A stretch of 64,000 nucleotides of DNA from Ascochyta rabiei (taxonomy: Eukaryota > Ascomycota > Dothideomycetes > Pleosporales > Didymellaceae): positions 1,659,501 to 1,723,500 of the forward strand of contig NC_082408.1 in NCBI RefSeq assembly GCF_004011695.2, in the 5' to 3' direction. The position numbers and the translations under genes are program-made. Below the pieces are notes generated by a model. The model saw only the letters and a program-made list of their open reading frames with translations. It was not told the origin of the DNA and ran no database searches. How positions within the stretch are numbered: position 1 is the stretch's first letter; each line of letters starts with the position of its first letter. This document shows positions 44,859-55,298 of the stretch, piece by piece.

Positions 44859-46139
44859 ATGAAGCTCAACGAAGACGACCTGTACCGGACCTCGACGCAG
44901 TTTCGCCAATGGTCCTTCACCGCCGAGCAGCTCGCCGCCCAACGCGCGAAGACGAACCTCCAAGCCACCGAGCGCGTCAAGCTCAATGTTGCGCGGCAAC
45001 GCGCCCAGCGCGCTCAGACAGCAGAGCCCGACAGCACCAGCGGGAACTCGGGCGTCGATGGCAGTGGAGCGAACACACCAAACGCCGTCACCTCGGACAG
45101 GGACGTCGACTGCTTGACCGTTGCTGAAGAGATGACGTTTGTGGAGGAGTTCTGCGAGCGAACCATGGCGTTGGGCGCATACTGCCACTTCAGCGACGCC
45201 GCCGTCGCCACATGTATACAGTTCCTGCGTCGCTTCTACCTGTACAACTCGCCCATGACCTACCACGCGCAGAACATCAGCAGGACTGCCATGTTCCTTG
45301 CCGGCAAGTCTGAAAGCGAACACCAGAGCCTGGATGCATTCGCTGCACAAATCTCATCAGAGAAAACAAAGGTCACCCCAGAGCAGATCCTGGCGCCCGA
45401 GTATCTCATCGTCCAAGCACTGCGCTTCAACTTCGATGTCAAGCACCCCTTTCGGGCTCTCAAAGGCGGAATGCTCGACTTGATGAGCATCGCAAATGGG
45501 AAGTATGAAGGCCCCAATCATAGCACGCACACAACAGCCGCAGATCTGCGCACTGCGATACTCCAGCTGCCACGTAAAGCTGGCGGCCCTGCGACGAAAG
45601 CAAGTTTCCAACAGGTCGAGCAACGCATCATGCGCGAATCATATGCTCTTGCTGCGCAAATCTTGAAAAAGACCGCCGCCCTTACAGACGTCTACTTCCT
45701 CTACACTCCGTCTCAGATCTGGCTCGCGGCATTACTCTTAGTCGACGAGCCCCTCGTACTCTTCTACCTTTCCATCAAGCTACCTTCTACCTCTCCTATT
45801 TACGCAAAGGTCATCACCGCTCTCTGCGACTGCGCCCAGACCATGTCTTCGCATCGTTCGTATCGAAAACTCCAGCTTCCCGCAGAAGAACAGGCAAAGA
45901 TGGACGCTGAGCACAAGGCCGAAGTCAAGAGACTCATCAAGAAGCTGAAACTGTGCCAGGATCCCGACAAGGTGGACCTCGTAAAGCTAAACCAGGCACA
46001 AAAGCGTGACGCGGTACAAGGTTCCGATCTCGACGAGAACAAGGCAAAAAGGCGGAAACTGGACCGGGAAAACTTCGAGAAGGACTCTGATGCCTTTTGG
46101 GGACCTGAGCTGTCAGCGAACCGCGCAAAACCTGCGTAG
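44859..46139 (+). CDS. CCL1: Cyclin H-like subunit of TFIIH kinase (Ccl1)
   Basis: A single exon encodes 426 residues from ATG 44859 (MKLNEDDLYRTSTQFRQWSF, the conserved head of cyclin H/Ccl1). A basic, low-complexity insert covers about 35-80. The first cyclin fold begins LTVAEEMTFVEEFCERTM and contains VATCIQFLRRFYLYNS and NISRTAMFLAGKSE. The second fold follows ILAPEYLIVQALRFNFDVKHPFRAL. The C-terminus has a charged helix (EVKRLIKKLKLCQDPDKVDL) and a basic tail. Ccl1 pairs with Kin28 (CDK7) and Tfb3 in TFIIH to phosphorylate Ser5 of the RNA polymerase II C-terminal domain. Opening motif and length fit Ccl1 better than cyclin C. Confidence 0.92.
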   Translation: MKLNEDDLYRTSTQFRQWSFTAEQLAAQRAKTNLQATERVKLNVARQRAQRAQTAEPDSTSGNSGVDGSGANTPNAVTSDRDVDCLTVAEEMTFVEEFCERTMALGAYCHFSDAAVATCIQFLRRFYLYNSPMTYHAQNISRTAMFLAGKSESEHQSLDAFAAQISSEKTKVTPEQILAPEYLIVQALRFNFDVKHPFRALKGGMLDLMSIANGKYEGPNHSTHTTAADLRTAILQLPRKAGGPATKASFQQVEQRIMRESYALAAQILKKTAALTDVYFLYTPSQIWLAALLLVDEPLVLFYLSIKLPSTSPIYAKVITALCDCAQTMSSHRSYRKLQLPAEEQAKMDAEHKAEVKRLIKKLKLCQDPDKVDLVKLNQAQKRDAVQGSDLDENKAKRRKLDRENFEKDSDAFWGPELSANRAKPA

Positions 46140-46789
46140 ACAATATCACAGTCATGATTGAGATGAGCATAGCGTGGCGTTCAGGTCTTTGTAAGGTATA
46201 CACCCAGGGTTCTTTTTTTAGAAAGACAGTTGTCGCACATCTCATTGTTCCTCGTTTCGTCGTCTGCATCACCGTTTCCTGTCAATAACAGACATTCTCC
46301 CTTGAGCGAATTCGATGCAAGAGTCACAGTGGTGGACTATTCTGAAGTCCCAGCTTGAACTGAGACCTCTATTAACTGGTGTGTATTTACAATGCGTTCA
46401 TCGAGCATCACCGCAACGTTCTATCGTGAGAACGGGCGGACAGCTCATATCCTCTTCTGCAACCCATAGCTAGTAGATGAAGAAACCTTTATTGGTTATC
46501 GCACAGGGAGTGACCTTGTCTTCACTTCACTGTCGAGCACTGCGTGTTGCCAAGCAATCGCGCCTTGCTTTGTCTTCATCGTGCCCGCATAAGTAAAGGT
46601 CAGCAAGACGCACACTCTTGTTCATTTCACCCTCGCTGCACGTTTTTATTCTACCACATTTCTCGCACCTACGAGTATACTACCTCACAAAAGCACGCGC
46701 TGCACTTCACCATACCCAACACCATCGGGCATCTAAACTGTAATTTTCGGCCACGATTCTGTAATCTTAGGCGCCACTCCTTCCACCGC
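46140..46789. other. Intergenic region
   Basis: About 650 bp between CCL1 and the next plus-strand gene. The reading frame of the downstream protein is open back to about 46544 but lacks an ATG there, so this part is treated as 5' UTR. Confidence 0.5.
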
Positions 46790-49039
46790 ATGCACTATCA
46801 AGGTCTGCCTCCTTTGGAGATGGCGTTCATGGCACTCTTGCCTACACAGCATCAGTGGCTAGTGTGGTGGTCCAATTACAGCTCTGAACTATTCTGGTCT
46901 ATGCCACCTGCTCTCTTCGTACTCTCCCTCTTCTGGTTTACCAAAGGCCGTTTCTTAGTCCAAGACTCCGAAGGTGGGAAACTAAATGATCGTGAGAGTG
47001 AATGCACGACTGATCAACGTATAGGTGTTCTCACTCAAGCCCTTCAGACCCCCGACCATCCGGTACACAAACTCATCGAGACGAAGATCACGGAGATCAC
47101 GAAGATCAATGAGCAGAGCGCTGCTATGGATCTTGTGCGTGATGAGATCGCCAGGATCGACGAGTTTTACAGAGCCAAAGCTGAGGATCTTGCACTAGCT
47201 GCAATGGCCAGAGCCACCGAGTACTACAAAGACAGTCTGGCCAATGCTAAAAAGAGGAGTGTCGCGAACGAAGAGAAGATGACGTCAATCGAGGATCGGT
47301 TGCATGTCGTCCAACAGCAAGTGCAAGGCCAGCTCCCTGAGGCAATCTGTAGGAAGATCGCCAGCATCATCAACTCCATGGCTAAGACCACAATTGAGAA
47401 AGCCGACCAAGAGAGGTTTCGCAAGCTGGCATCCACTACCAGCAACGCCGATCACGAACTCTTGGAAGAGCTGCAAAACAAGGTCCTCGGCTACGATGAG
47501 TCCCTCCAGGGCCTTGCAGGACTCCCAGCCGAGATCAGCGAACTGAAGGTCGGAGTCAAGCAGCAGATGGATGATCTTAGGTCTGCAATCAGTGGACAAG
47601 ACGAAAGCATCGTCAAGCTTGTAGACACTCACACATTACCAAGAGCACAGGGTACCGATGCCGAAGTCTTGTCCAAGTTACAAGACAAAATCGACAACCA
47701 CGATACACAGCTTCAAAGCTTCACTAAGATGTCAAACGACCTGGGTGAATTGGAGACCGAGGTCAAGACATTTGCTAAGTCTCTCCGCCAGCTAAGCGCT
47801 GTTGTTAGCACCGTTCAGGCAATGGAGATTAGCCTTCAAAAACACGACGGTCAGATCATGGAACTGAATGGCGCTTCAGCAAACGTCGAAACATCTATTA
47901 AGCAGCATGAGCAGCTTGAGCAGAAAATCGGACAGATTGAGAAGAATGTCAGCAGGGAGGCTTCAAGTCATGAGATCATTCTGGCAATGCAGGGTAAAAT
48001 AGAGAAAGTCGAGACATCTCTTGCCGAGCTTGGCAGCGTCCGCTCGCAAGTCGGTGTGCTTGGTGAGCGTACTACATCTTTTGAGGACAGGGTCGCTCAT
48101 CAAGAGGAGCTTCTCAAGCAACTCAAAGTCGCCGCGAATGACGTCGATAACATGACCGCAAGGTCGAAGGCATACGACGATATGCTCAACAAACTTCACA
48201 CCAACGTGAACAAGTTAGCAGAAGACTTTGGAAGCATCAAGGGGCTCGCAACGATTATTGAGAACCACGGGGAACAACTCGAATATTTTCAAAAATGGGC
48301 AAACGAAGACAGCAAGGCCGTCAAAGAACTCGAGCGTATCACTGTCAATACTGCTGTCGATAGCCCTCCAAGCGTTTCAGCCAGCACTGCTGCAGTACAT
48401 GTCCTGCCTGCGAGTGGTGCGCCCGCTAAGGATCCTCAACATCCCTCTCCCACATCAGAAACCCATGTTTTACAAGGAGAAGATGTCTCTCAGACCTCAA
48501 TCCCAACGGATCTTGCGGCCACTGCGACCATCGAAGACCTCGAAGATCCTCTATCCACACCAGAAAACGATGCAACACCAGCACCGAACGCACCGGCTCC
48601 GCTCCTCGTCTGGTCGAAGCTATCCCACTCTGTCCCCTCCCCATCAGCCGGTGACTCGAATAGCCGCCTCCTGAATCAGTACCCGGATCCCTACACTTCC
48701 GGCAGTGACACGCTCGCTTCCAAGCCCAATTCTCCCAGCCCACAGCCTCCTACCACAACTCCAGACGCGCACCTGACTCCTTCCTCGACCCAGACCTCGC
48801 CTCCGCAAGGCGATGCAAGGACTTCCACGCCGACCTCTCCCGCCGCCACCCCAGCTGCGGCTTCGCTGCACGACGAGACGATGAACAACCGGCCTGGGCA
48901 CGACGAGACAGGAATCCCCGAGCCGAGTGACGCGCTAGAAAAGCTCCTGGCTGACCTGGGAGAGGAGCGTGCAGACGGCGATTTGGAAGTGGATGTTGAG
49001 CACGCTGGAAACGGCTTGGAGGACGAGGATACGTTTTAG
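46790..49039 (+). CDS. Membrane-anchored coiled-coil protein, function unknown
   Basis: A single exon from ATG 46790 (MHYQGLPPLEMAF) encodes 749 residues. A hydrophobic segment lies at about 38-55 (LFWSMPPALFVLSLFWF), probably a signal anchor. Residues 75-560 are almost entirely helical and heptad-like, rich in Glu, Lys, Gln and Leu (for example EDRLHVVQQQVQGQL and KQMDDL-type repeats), so a long coiled coil is expected. Residues 580-749 are Pro/Ser/Thr-rich and disordered, ending in an acidic tail (EDEDTF). There is no enzyme motif. The layout suggests a tether or spacer protein fixed to a membrane by its N-terminus, but the organelle is not indicated. I do not recognise the family. Confidence 0.8.
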   Translation: MHYQGLPPLEMAFMALLPTQHQWLVWWSNYSSELFWSMPPALFVLSLFWFTKGRFLVQDSEGGKLNDRESECTTDQRIGVLTQALQTPDHPVHKLIETKITEITKINEQSAAMDLVRDEIARIDEFYRAKAEDLALAAMARATEYYKDSLANAKKRSVANEEKMTSIEDRLHVVQQQVQGQLPEAICRKIASIINSMAKTTIEKADQERFRKLASTTSNADHELLEELQNKVLGYDESLQGLAGLPAEISELKVGVKQQMDDLRSAISGQDESIVKLVDTHTLPRAQGTDAEVLSKLQDKIDNHDTQLQSFTKMSNDLGELETEVKTFAKSLRQLSAVVSTVQAMEISLQKHDGQIMELNGASANVETSIKQHEQLEQKIGQIEKNVSREASSHEIILAMQGKIEKVETSLAELGSVRSQVGVLGERTTSFEDRVAHQEELLKQLKVAANDVDNMTARSKAYDDMLNKLHTNVNKLAEDFGSIKGLATIIENHGEQLEYFQKWANEDSKAVKELERITVNTAVDSPPSVSASTAAVHVLPASGAPAKDPQHPSPTSETHVLQGEDVSQTSIPTDLAATATIEDLEDPLSTPENDATPAPNAPAPLLVWSKLSHSVPSPSAGDSNSRLLNQYPDPYTSGSDTLASKPNSPSPQPPTTTPDAHLTPSSTQTSPPQGDARTSTPTSPAATPAAASLHDETMNNRPGHDETGIPEPSDALEKLLADLGEERADGDLEVDVEHAGNGLEDEDTF

Positions 49040-49639
49040 GATATTGTTCATCTGCGTGTCTACTCAGGTCCCGAGGGTGTGGAAGAGTTGTGTTGTGGAG
49101 AAGAGGTCGAGTTAGGACTCGCTTCAAGGAAGGCTTTGCTGTTTTGTACCATACATTGAGACTTCACCGTCTTTCCATGCATCTCTGTGCCTTCCGTTAG
49201 AAGCCAATGAACTGATCGTGGGCATTTCGATAGCGATGGTTTCAAGGAGTAGTCTGAGTAGGATGAGAATTTCAGAGGGTTCTCCTAGAGTGGATAGCGA
49301 ACGGGGATGCGCAGAGGGACAAAGTGCTTATTCACGACACGGCTCCTGCAAAGCTTACAACCCCCTTCCGACCACCCTTCTACAGCCCACCTAAGCAAGC
49401 GGGCTCTGGAGAACAGAACCCTGGTTGTTCGGAGGGTGGGTGGCCGAGGTACTCGATCAACAACGGATCGCAAGGTGATAGGATGACCTATCTTCCAAAC
49501 CCCCTCACTCACCCAGATACGCACCAGCAAGACCGCAGCCGGGCCAGAATCATAGACCTTGACGAGAAAGCCACGCTGTCCTTGTCAACTTCTCGTCTCG
49601 CAGCCCTCTCGCTGTTGCAGGCGCGATCCACGGTGGACA
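49040..49639. other. Intergenic region
   Basis: The 600 bp between the coiled-coil gene and the transposon-broken gene show no repeat or RNA; they should contain the promoter of the latter. Confidence 0.5.
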
Positions 49640-51215
49640 ATGGACATGCGCCACCAAGCCCCAGACGAGCTGGTCGGTACCGGAACACCTCTCGCACATC
49701 CAAACGGCGTCGAAGCGATCAAGGATCTGGATGAGCCAGAGCACCTACCTGTGACGATACACTACAGCACGTTTCGTCTCTCGGGGAGCCAGGTCTCGAC
49801 TGGTGGCGACGACGGTGCGTAGTCTAAGCACTGCCATGCATCACTGCATAGTCGCTTTTCCATTGAGGAAACAAAGCTAAATCACTGCAGACCAACGTCT
49901 CGCGGCCTTCCGAGCCGCCGCGCAAGACAAAGCCAAAGCCAAAGCCAAAGCCGACTACGAAGAAGCCGAGGCGGCGTTTGAAGAATGTAAGCGCTTCTAC
50001 CACGTTGAACCTGACGAGTGGGCCGCGGCCGAAGCGCGGTGGCAGGAGTGGGTTGCTAAAAGGGGTTCGGGCAGTGCAGCACTGGAGTCCGGGCGCTTTC
50101 ATGTGTCATTGAACGGCAGGGCGCCGTGGAGGCAGAAAGAGGTGGATGGTGCTGTCGCCGAGGCGCGCTTCAGCGAGGTGCTTGAGCCCCAGCACAGTGA
50201 CAAGTGCGTTAGCTGTGAGGCGAAGCGGATCGCAGAGGAAGACCCGGCTCTCAGCGATGCTGAGAAGTCTCGTCGAATCACCAGGCTGGCGCATGAGATC
50301 CCGCGTCTGCAGTTGTCCTCCTCCGCTGGAGCTTTGGATCCTGTCAAGGCGTCGAGTGATTTGAGCGAAGAGATCTTAGACGAGCTGAACACTTCGACTT
50401 GGGGTTCCCAGAAGGTCGAGCTGGTCCAGAAGAAGCACATGCCATCGATTGTAGACATCCTCATAGAATCCTTGCCCAAGCCTGACATCCTGGGACTGAA
50501 GCCGGGGTCCTGGACTGAGCTCGGCGACCGAAGAGAACCTCTCATTGCTACCAAGCAGCTGCTTCAAAGCACGGACGATGCAGCGATGCTTGATGCAATG
50601 ATGCTCGACCCGACGTTATTGCTGCGCGCCCGCGTATTCCGCCAGAACAAGCAAGCGGTGGAGGAAGCGATAGATGCACTGAACCATTCCGAAGGTCTGA
50701 GCGCTGCTGATAGGGAGACTATGGCCAGAACAACGGCGGAAGCATGGGAGTTGAAGCGAGATCTGCTGAAACTGGAAGGTCTACAAAAGACCCTGGGAGT
50801 AAGGATAGAGTGTGCTAAGAAGGGATACAGCGTCAACGGGTACAATTCTCGAGTCGCCAGGATGCGAAGGGAAAACTATGCGGACGTCGACAGCCATCCG
50901 TTACGATATGGGCGTCTTGGCTTCGCAAGGGGATCGTTCGTTGACCATGAAGACGAAGAAGAAGAAGAGCCCGGAGATGAAGAAAAGTACGTCACTGCAG
51001 AGGAAAGCAGCAACGAAATGGACAAACCTCTACAGCTGGAGGAGCAACGCTCTCTGAAGATTTCAGCACAGCCAGAAGCTGCCGAACTTGATACCGAACC
51101 AAAGCGCTCACCGTCGCCGCTCGGTCTTACCAATTCATCTAAACAGCATATGCAAACCTTACCACAAGGGCCTACGCAGTCGACATGCAGCCCAAGCATG
51201 TTCCTTAACACGCTA

Positions 51216-51272
51216 ACGTGTTTTATAAGCGAGCGCCGCGTACAAGCGAGCGCCGCACCCCACCAGGTTTGC
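51216..51272 (+). repeat. Left terminal inverted repeat of the Fot1-like element
   Basis: Fifty-six of 57 bases match the reverse complement of the right end. It begins ACGTGTTTTATAAG and contains two direct copies of AAGCGAGCGCCGC, which could be paired transposase-binding sites. Confidence 0.95.
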
Positions 51273-51399
51273 ACATATCTGTAAGCGTGTATCTCAACAA
51301 CATAATAACATAACAGTTAGACAATTATAGAGTAGATTAAGCAGTATCTAAAGTATCTTTCTTACACGTGCGTAAGTTATAACCAGTCTCTCTGCACCT

Positions 51400-52986
51400 T
51401 GTACAGCGCGCAAGAGCCTGGCGGCTGAGGCCTGATTGCTCGCCTCCTTGACGCTCTTCACGAGCAACCTGCTGATCAGCCTTACGTTAAGCAAGTATAT
51501 CCTTGCTAGCTCCCTTTGTTAAGACTCCTTGCTTCTGTATACGCTTTTTCTTACATTATTTCTGCTCTAATGCTGCCTTATTAGCCTTCTTAAGGCTAGT
51601 AATCTGATCGCTTATTAGCTCAGCAGAGAGCATTATTACCTCAGCGCCCTTTTTAAGCTAATTAATTACTTTAATAATTAAGGTAGGTAATAAGCTCTTA
51701 TACTAACGTACATAATTACATATTAATATTAATTAAGTATTAAGCTTATATACGTTGCTTAGCATACAAGCCTCCTAGAGGGTCTCTATAAGAGCAGCAG
51801 GAGAAGGTGTACAGAGCTGTACGTCTAGCTTTAATAGAACAGCATCTAGCTAGAGGGGAACAAGGCCTGCGCCTTAAAAAGCTAAGCAGATGTTAGCTAA
51901 TGTAAATAATTAATTAAAGGCTGCCTTAAACGCTGGTAGAAACTTAAGCTTAGTAATGTGGTTAATGTGGTGGCAGATTAGGCTCTTAATCTTACAACTG
52001 TACGCGCGCTTCAACAGCAAGAAGCAGCCAACGTTAAGAGGCTGTAGTAGGTGTAATAAGTAAGGCAGCATACAGAGCGTATAGATATTGTTCTCCTTAC
52101 AAAGCTGCTTAAATTTAAGAGAGTAGTGGCTCTTATAGCTGTTAAGGATAAGTAGGTAATATACGCCTACTACCTAAGCCTCTGTATGCTTAATAAAGTG
52201 CTTTAGCCACTTAACTCTAAGCTTGTTAGTTGTCTAGCTGTTGTTGCTGACTGCAATCGCCCAGTTGCGTGGGATCTCTGCCTCCTTGTACCAGGCAGAT
52301 AAGTAGTATTAGCCAGCAAAGATAAGGAAGGGTGGGATTGTCTAGCCAGCAGCGTTGATTGCAGCGATAACTGTCACCTACTTGCAATTGCCAGGCTAAA
52401 CAGCTTTTGGCCTGCCTTTCCTCTCTAACCCTGTTACAACAAGCTAAGTTGTGATCTTGCCTATTATAAAGCCAGCCTTGTTAAAGTTGTAGACGTTATT
52501 ATTGCAGATGCTGTACCTGGCCTTTGTCTGCTCTACAAGCTTAAACTAGTAGCTAATTAAGACTAGATCCTTACAGAGGGCTCTCTGCCTATTGTACGCT
52601 CAGTTAAAACGCGTTGTAAGACTCTTAGTACGCTTAACAAAGTTGCGTAGCCAGTAGACGCTAACCTGACCTGCACTGCGCGCAGCTAGTAGCTTATTAG
52701 CTATATCACGTACAGCTGCGTATGTAGGCCTAAATCTATATTAGTCTAAGTTAAGTATATACTAGACTATTACCTCCTCTTCTATCTAGGTTAACTTCTT
52801 TAAGTTAGGTTAGCAATCGCGTTAGGCAGGCTTGCTAGCGCGTTAGTGGTGGATTGTTCGTTCAGACACGTTATAGACAACAGCAGCATTACAATTACTC
52901 TGTATTTAATAGGAATTAATAGATAAGATAGCAAGCTAGATATCTGCTTTATTTAAAGCTAATATAGTAGCGCTGCGTTGAGCCAT
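51400..52986 (-). pseudogene. Decayed Fot1-like transposase
   Basis: Translation from ATG 52986 (MAQRSATILALNKADI, then a stop) shows many in-frame stops, mostly TAG where CAG or TGG would fit. Recognisable pogo/Fot1 blocks are [62 protein letters not shown] and LHLLQPLNVGCFLLLKRAY. In active family members the catalytic Asp residues sit at the NF(D), LIL(D) and QPL(D)VG positions; all three are Asn here. The left boundary is approximate because the C-terminal part is too altered to follow. Confidence 0.9.
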
Positions 52987-53010
52987 TGTACGTTGAGATA
53001 GGAGAGGTGC

Positions 53011-53067
53011 GCAAACTTGGTGGGGTGCGGCGCTCGCTTGTACGCGGCGCTCGCTTATAAAACACGT
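53011..53067 (-). repeat. Right terminal inverted repeat of the Fot1-like element
   Basis: Partner of 51216-51272, ending in CTTATAAAACACGT before the TA target duplication. It holds the same internal direct repeat. Confidence 0.95.
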
Positions 53068-53370
53068 TACATGACTTCCACAAGCACAATCTCAAAGCCA
53101 TAAGATGACAGCGAATCACCTTCGACGGAGGGTGCGCTACTCAAGCACGACGCGTAGCGAGAAATCTTTCCAGCTGCTACTCCTGGCAACGGCACATTGA
53201 AGGCGAGCGCATCCAAAGGGAAAGCGAAGAAATACTCCAAGGTCGAGGAGATGATGGACGAGGACTGCGTGGGCTTGAGGCATTTCGGCGCAAAGTCTAA
53301 TGAGAAGAGAGCGACACGGCTGCGGAAACTTCCAGTCAAGGCCAGTTCTTTGAGGCCGAAATGGCGGTGA

Positions 53371-55298
53371 GGGCTTAGAGATCAGCATGTGCCGGTTGGT
53401 TGGTAGGTGTCGTGTACTGTACTGGGGGTTTACGGTGCTTTTAGAACAGGCGCATTAGCACCGGGATGCGGTATGGGGTATCCCGAACACGTCCCTGGAA
53501 GACAATGCCATGTGGTGCTTCTCATGCACGCGCGTACATTGAAACTGCAACCTACGGTGCATGGCTCTGTCAGTACAACCCGGAGTCGACGTTCAGCGAT
53601 TTGGAAGTCGGTTTTGGCTCAAGATCGCCTCTGGGGTCGAAGTGTCAGTACGGTGGTCTCGTCGGACTACCGCGCTCTTTCGCATTCGTATGCGACTGAA
53701 ACGGAGGAACGCGCCGTGCAGATCCACGAGTCAAGCACACGCTAGGATTGCGGCGGAACCCAGGAATAGGGAGCGTAGTCAGGATGCGGAATGGTGGCTG
53801 TTTGTACGACGCTTGTTGCTTGGATCGTGGTCCGACTTGCGGAGTGAGTGCGGTTTGCTTGGGTCGTGTGGCTAGGGTACCGCCAGAGCGCGCACGGAGG
53901 CTGGATACCAGCAAACGATGAAGGTTACGGAGGCGACGGGCGACAGGCGTCGAGCACGACTCATGATGCGTTGACAATTACATCCCGTGAAGAAACGCTG
54001 GTCTCGACCGATAGGAATTGCGTGCTGGGAGGCAAGTAAGCGGCGGGAAGCGCCTCCTCCCCCCGTAGACGGTCATCTATGACGTTTCCCGACCCAAGGG
54101 AAAAGCGACGCAACGCTCAACGTTCCAATGAACGAGCCACTTGCTAGCGCGCCAGCACTTGTTCCAGAAACGGTCGTCTCGTCAAAGCAAAGCGACGAAT
54201 CGTTTCTGTTCCTTCTTTGACTTGTCGGGGACGACTTGATTACTGATGCGATATGACGATCCATGATTGCACCGCCTGGCTGACGCACCCCGCACAGTAT
54301 CGCTACAAGGCTGACACTTTCCAGACACGCTCAAAACTCTTCTATGAACAAGGTGCGCTTCACGTCTGAGCCGAGCGTAAGAATACAAGCCCCCTATCCA
54401 GAATCAAGTCGAGCTCAGTACTCATCAGAGATGTCGCCAAGGCAAGCCCAATGGTGACGAACCAGGCCAAAGGACGCCTAAAACCCTAGAGGCGCACAGG
54501 TATGCATGACTACAAGGTTCACGCATACTGACCAAAGGATGATCGCGGCTTGGGGGGTTCTCTTCTTAACCTTGATCGTGTATGTAGTAGCGAACTCGCC
54601 GCAGCCGCGAAATCCAGCCTTTTCGAATCTCCCTTGTACCCGACGGTTTCTCCCCTGTCGAGGTTCGTAGTTGGGTTCTCCCCTGTCGAGGTTCGTAGTT
54701 GGGTGTCCGCTACATCTTCGTCTCGTTCAGGACACGAACGGATTGCAATCTCGCGTAGTGTAGAGTAGATTATACATTGGGCCCACGCACGTGCAGTGTG
54801 CCTAGAATAATCAACCTGTATGCATACGAGTGCGTAGATCATTTCATGGCTGTAGACAATGTCTGACCATAACGTGGGTATATTCATTATATCAATACAA
54901 AGTTGCCAAGGTAAGTGAAGGTTTCGACAGGAAAGGTAACAGGATGAGCGAAAGAAGGCCAGAGCCGAAGCGAGTTGATGCACGCTAGACAGAACATTGA
55001 AATGCTTCGTGATGACGGAAGATCAGATGTAGAAAAACAAACTGTCAAAGATAGGAAATGGTCGTTAGGGGAATAACAAAGCTACAGCCACCGGCGCCAA
55101 ATGCGCATGCTGAACAAAGTGCTGGAACGAGCAAAGTGGAATAGCCACCATGGGCGGCCTTTTGCCGAATAACAATAAAGCTCAAAAGTGATCGCGGCCA
55201 GGATTAACCACCAAAATTGCAATAGTACATGTATGTGTCGCTTTGATTAGGGTGATTCACGATGCTGAACGATAAGAAGATGCCGTGGCTGCCACGAC
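53371..55298. other. Gene-free region
   Basis: About 1.9 kb between the broken gene and the WOPR gene stop. Frames are short on both strands and nothing is recognised apart from one perfect 28-bp duplication. Confidence 0.5.
54648..54703. repeat. Perfect 28-bp tandem duplication
   Basis: The 28 bases at 54648-54675 are repeated without change at 54676-54703 (unit starts TTCTCCCCTGTCGAGG). Two copies only. Confidence 0.95.

Larger units (their letters stand above)
51216..53067 (-). mobile_element. Fot1/pogo-type (Tc1/mariner superfamily) DNA transposon, RIP-decayed
   Basis: The 1852-bp element is bounded by 57-bp terminal inverted repeats (one mismatch) and flanked by TA at 51214-51215 and 53068-53069, the target duplication of the Tc1/mariner group. 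The interior is strikingly TA-rich compared with the surrounding DNA. The minus strand encodes a decayed DDE transposase. The size fits Fot1-like elements of about 1.85-1.9 kb. The TIRs themselves remain GC-rich and almost identical, so insertion was fairly recent relative to the decay of the interior. Confidence 0.95.
49640..53370 (+). pseudogene. Unknown helical protein gene interrupted by a Fot1-like transposon
   Basis: Exon 1 is 49640-49814, the intron 49815-49890 (donor GTGCGT, acceptor CTGCAG), and exon 2 runs from 49891 into the transposon at 51215. About 496 host-derived residues remain: a Lys/Ala-rich helix, a Cys pair (KCVSCEAKR), helical blocks (DILIESLPKPDILGLKPGSW) and an acidic segment. 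The frame then reads 23 residues of transposon end and stops at 51284. Right of the element, 53071-53370 is one frame of 100 codons with protein-like composition (ESPSTEGALLKHDA and GKAKKYSKVEEMMDEDC), broken by TAA and TAG where CAA and CAG would be natural. It is not in phase with the left part, so an intron or a frameshift lies near the insertion. No family is recognised. A truncated product could still be made. Confidence 0.7.
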
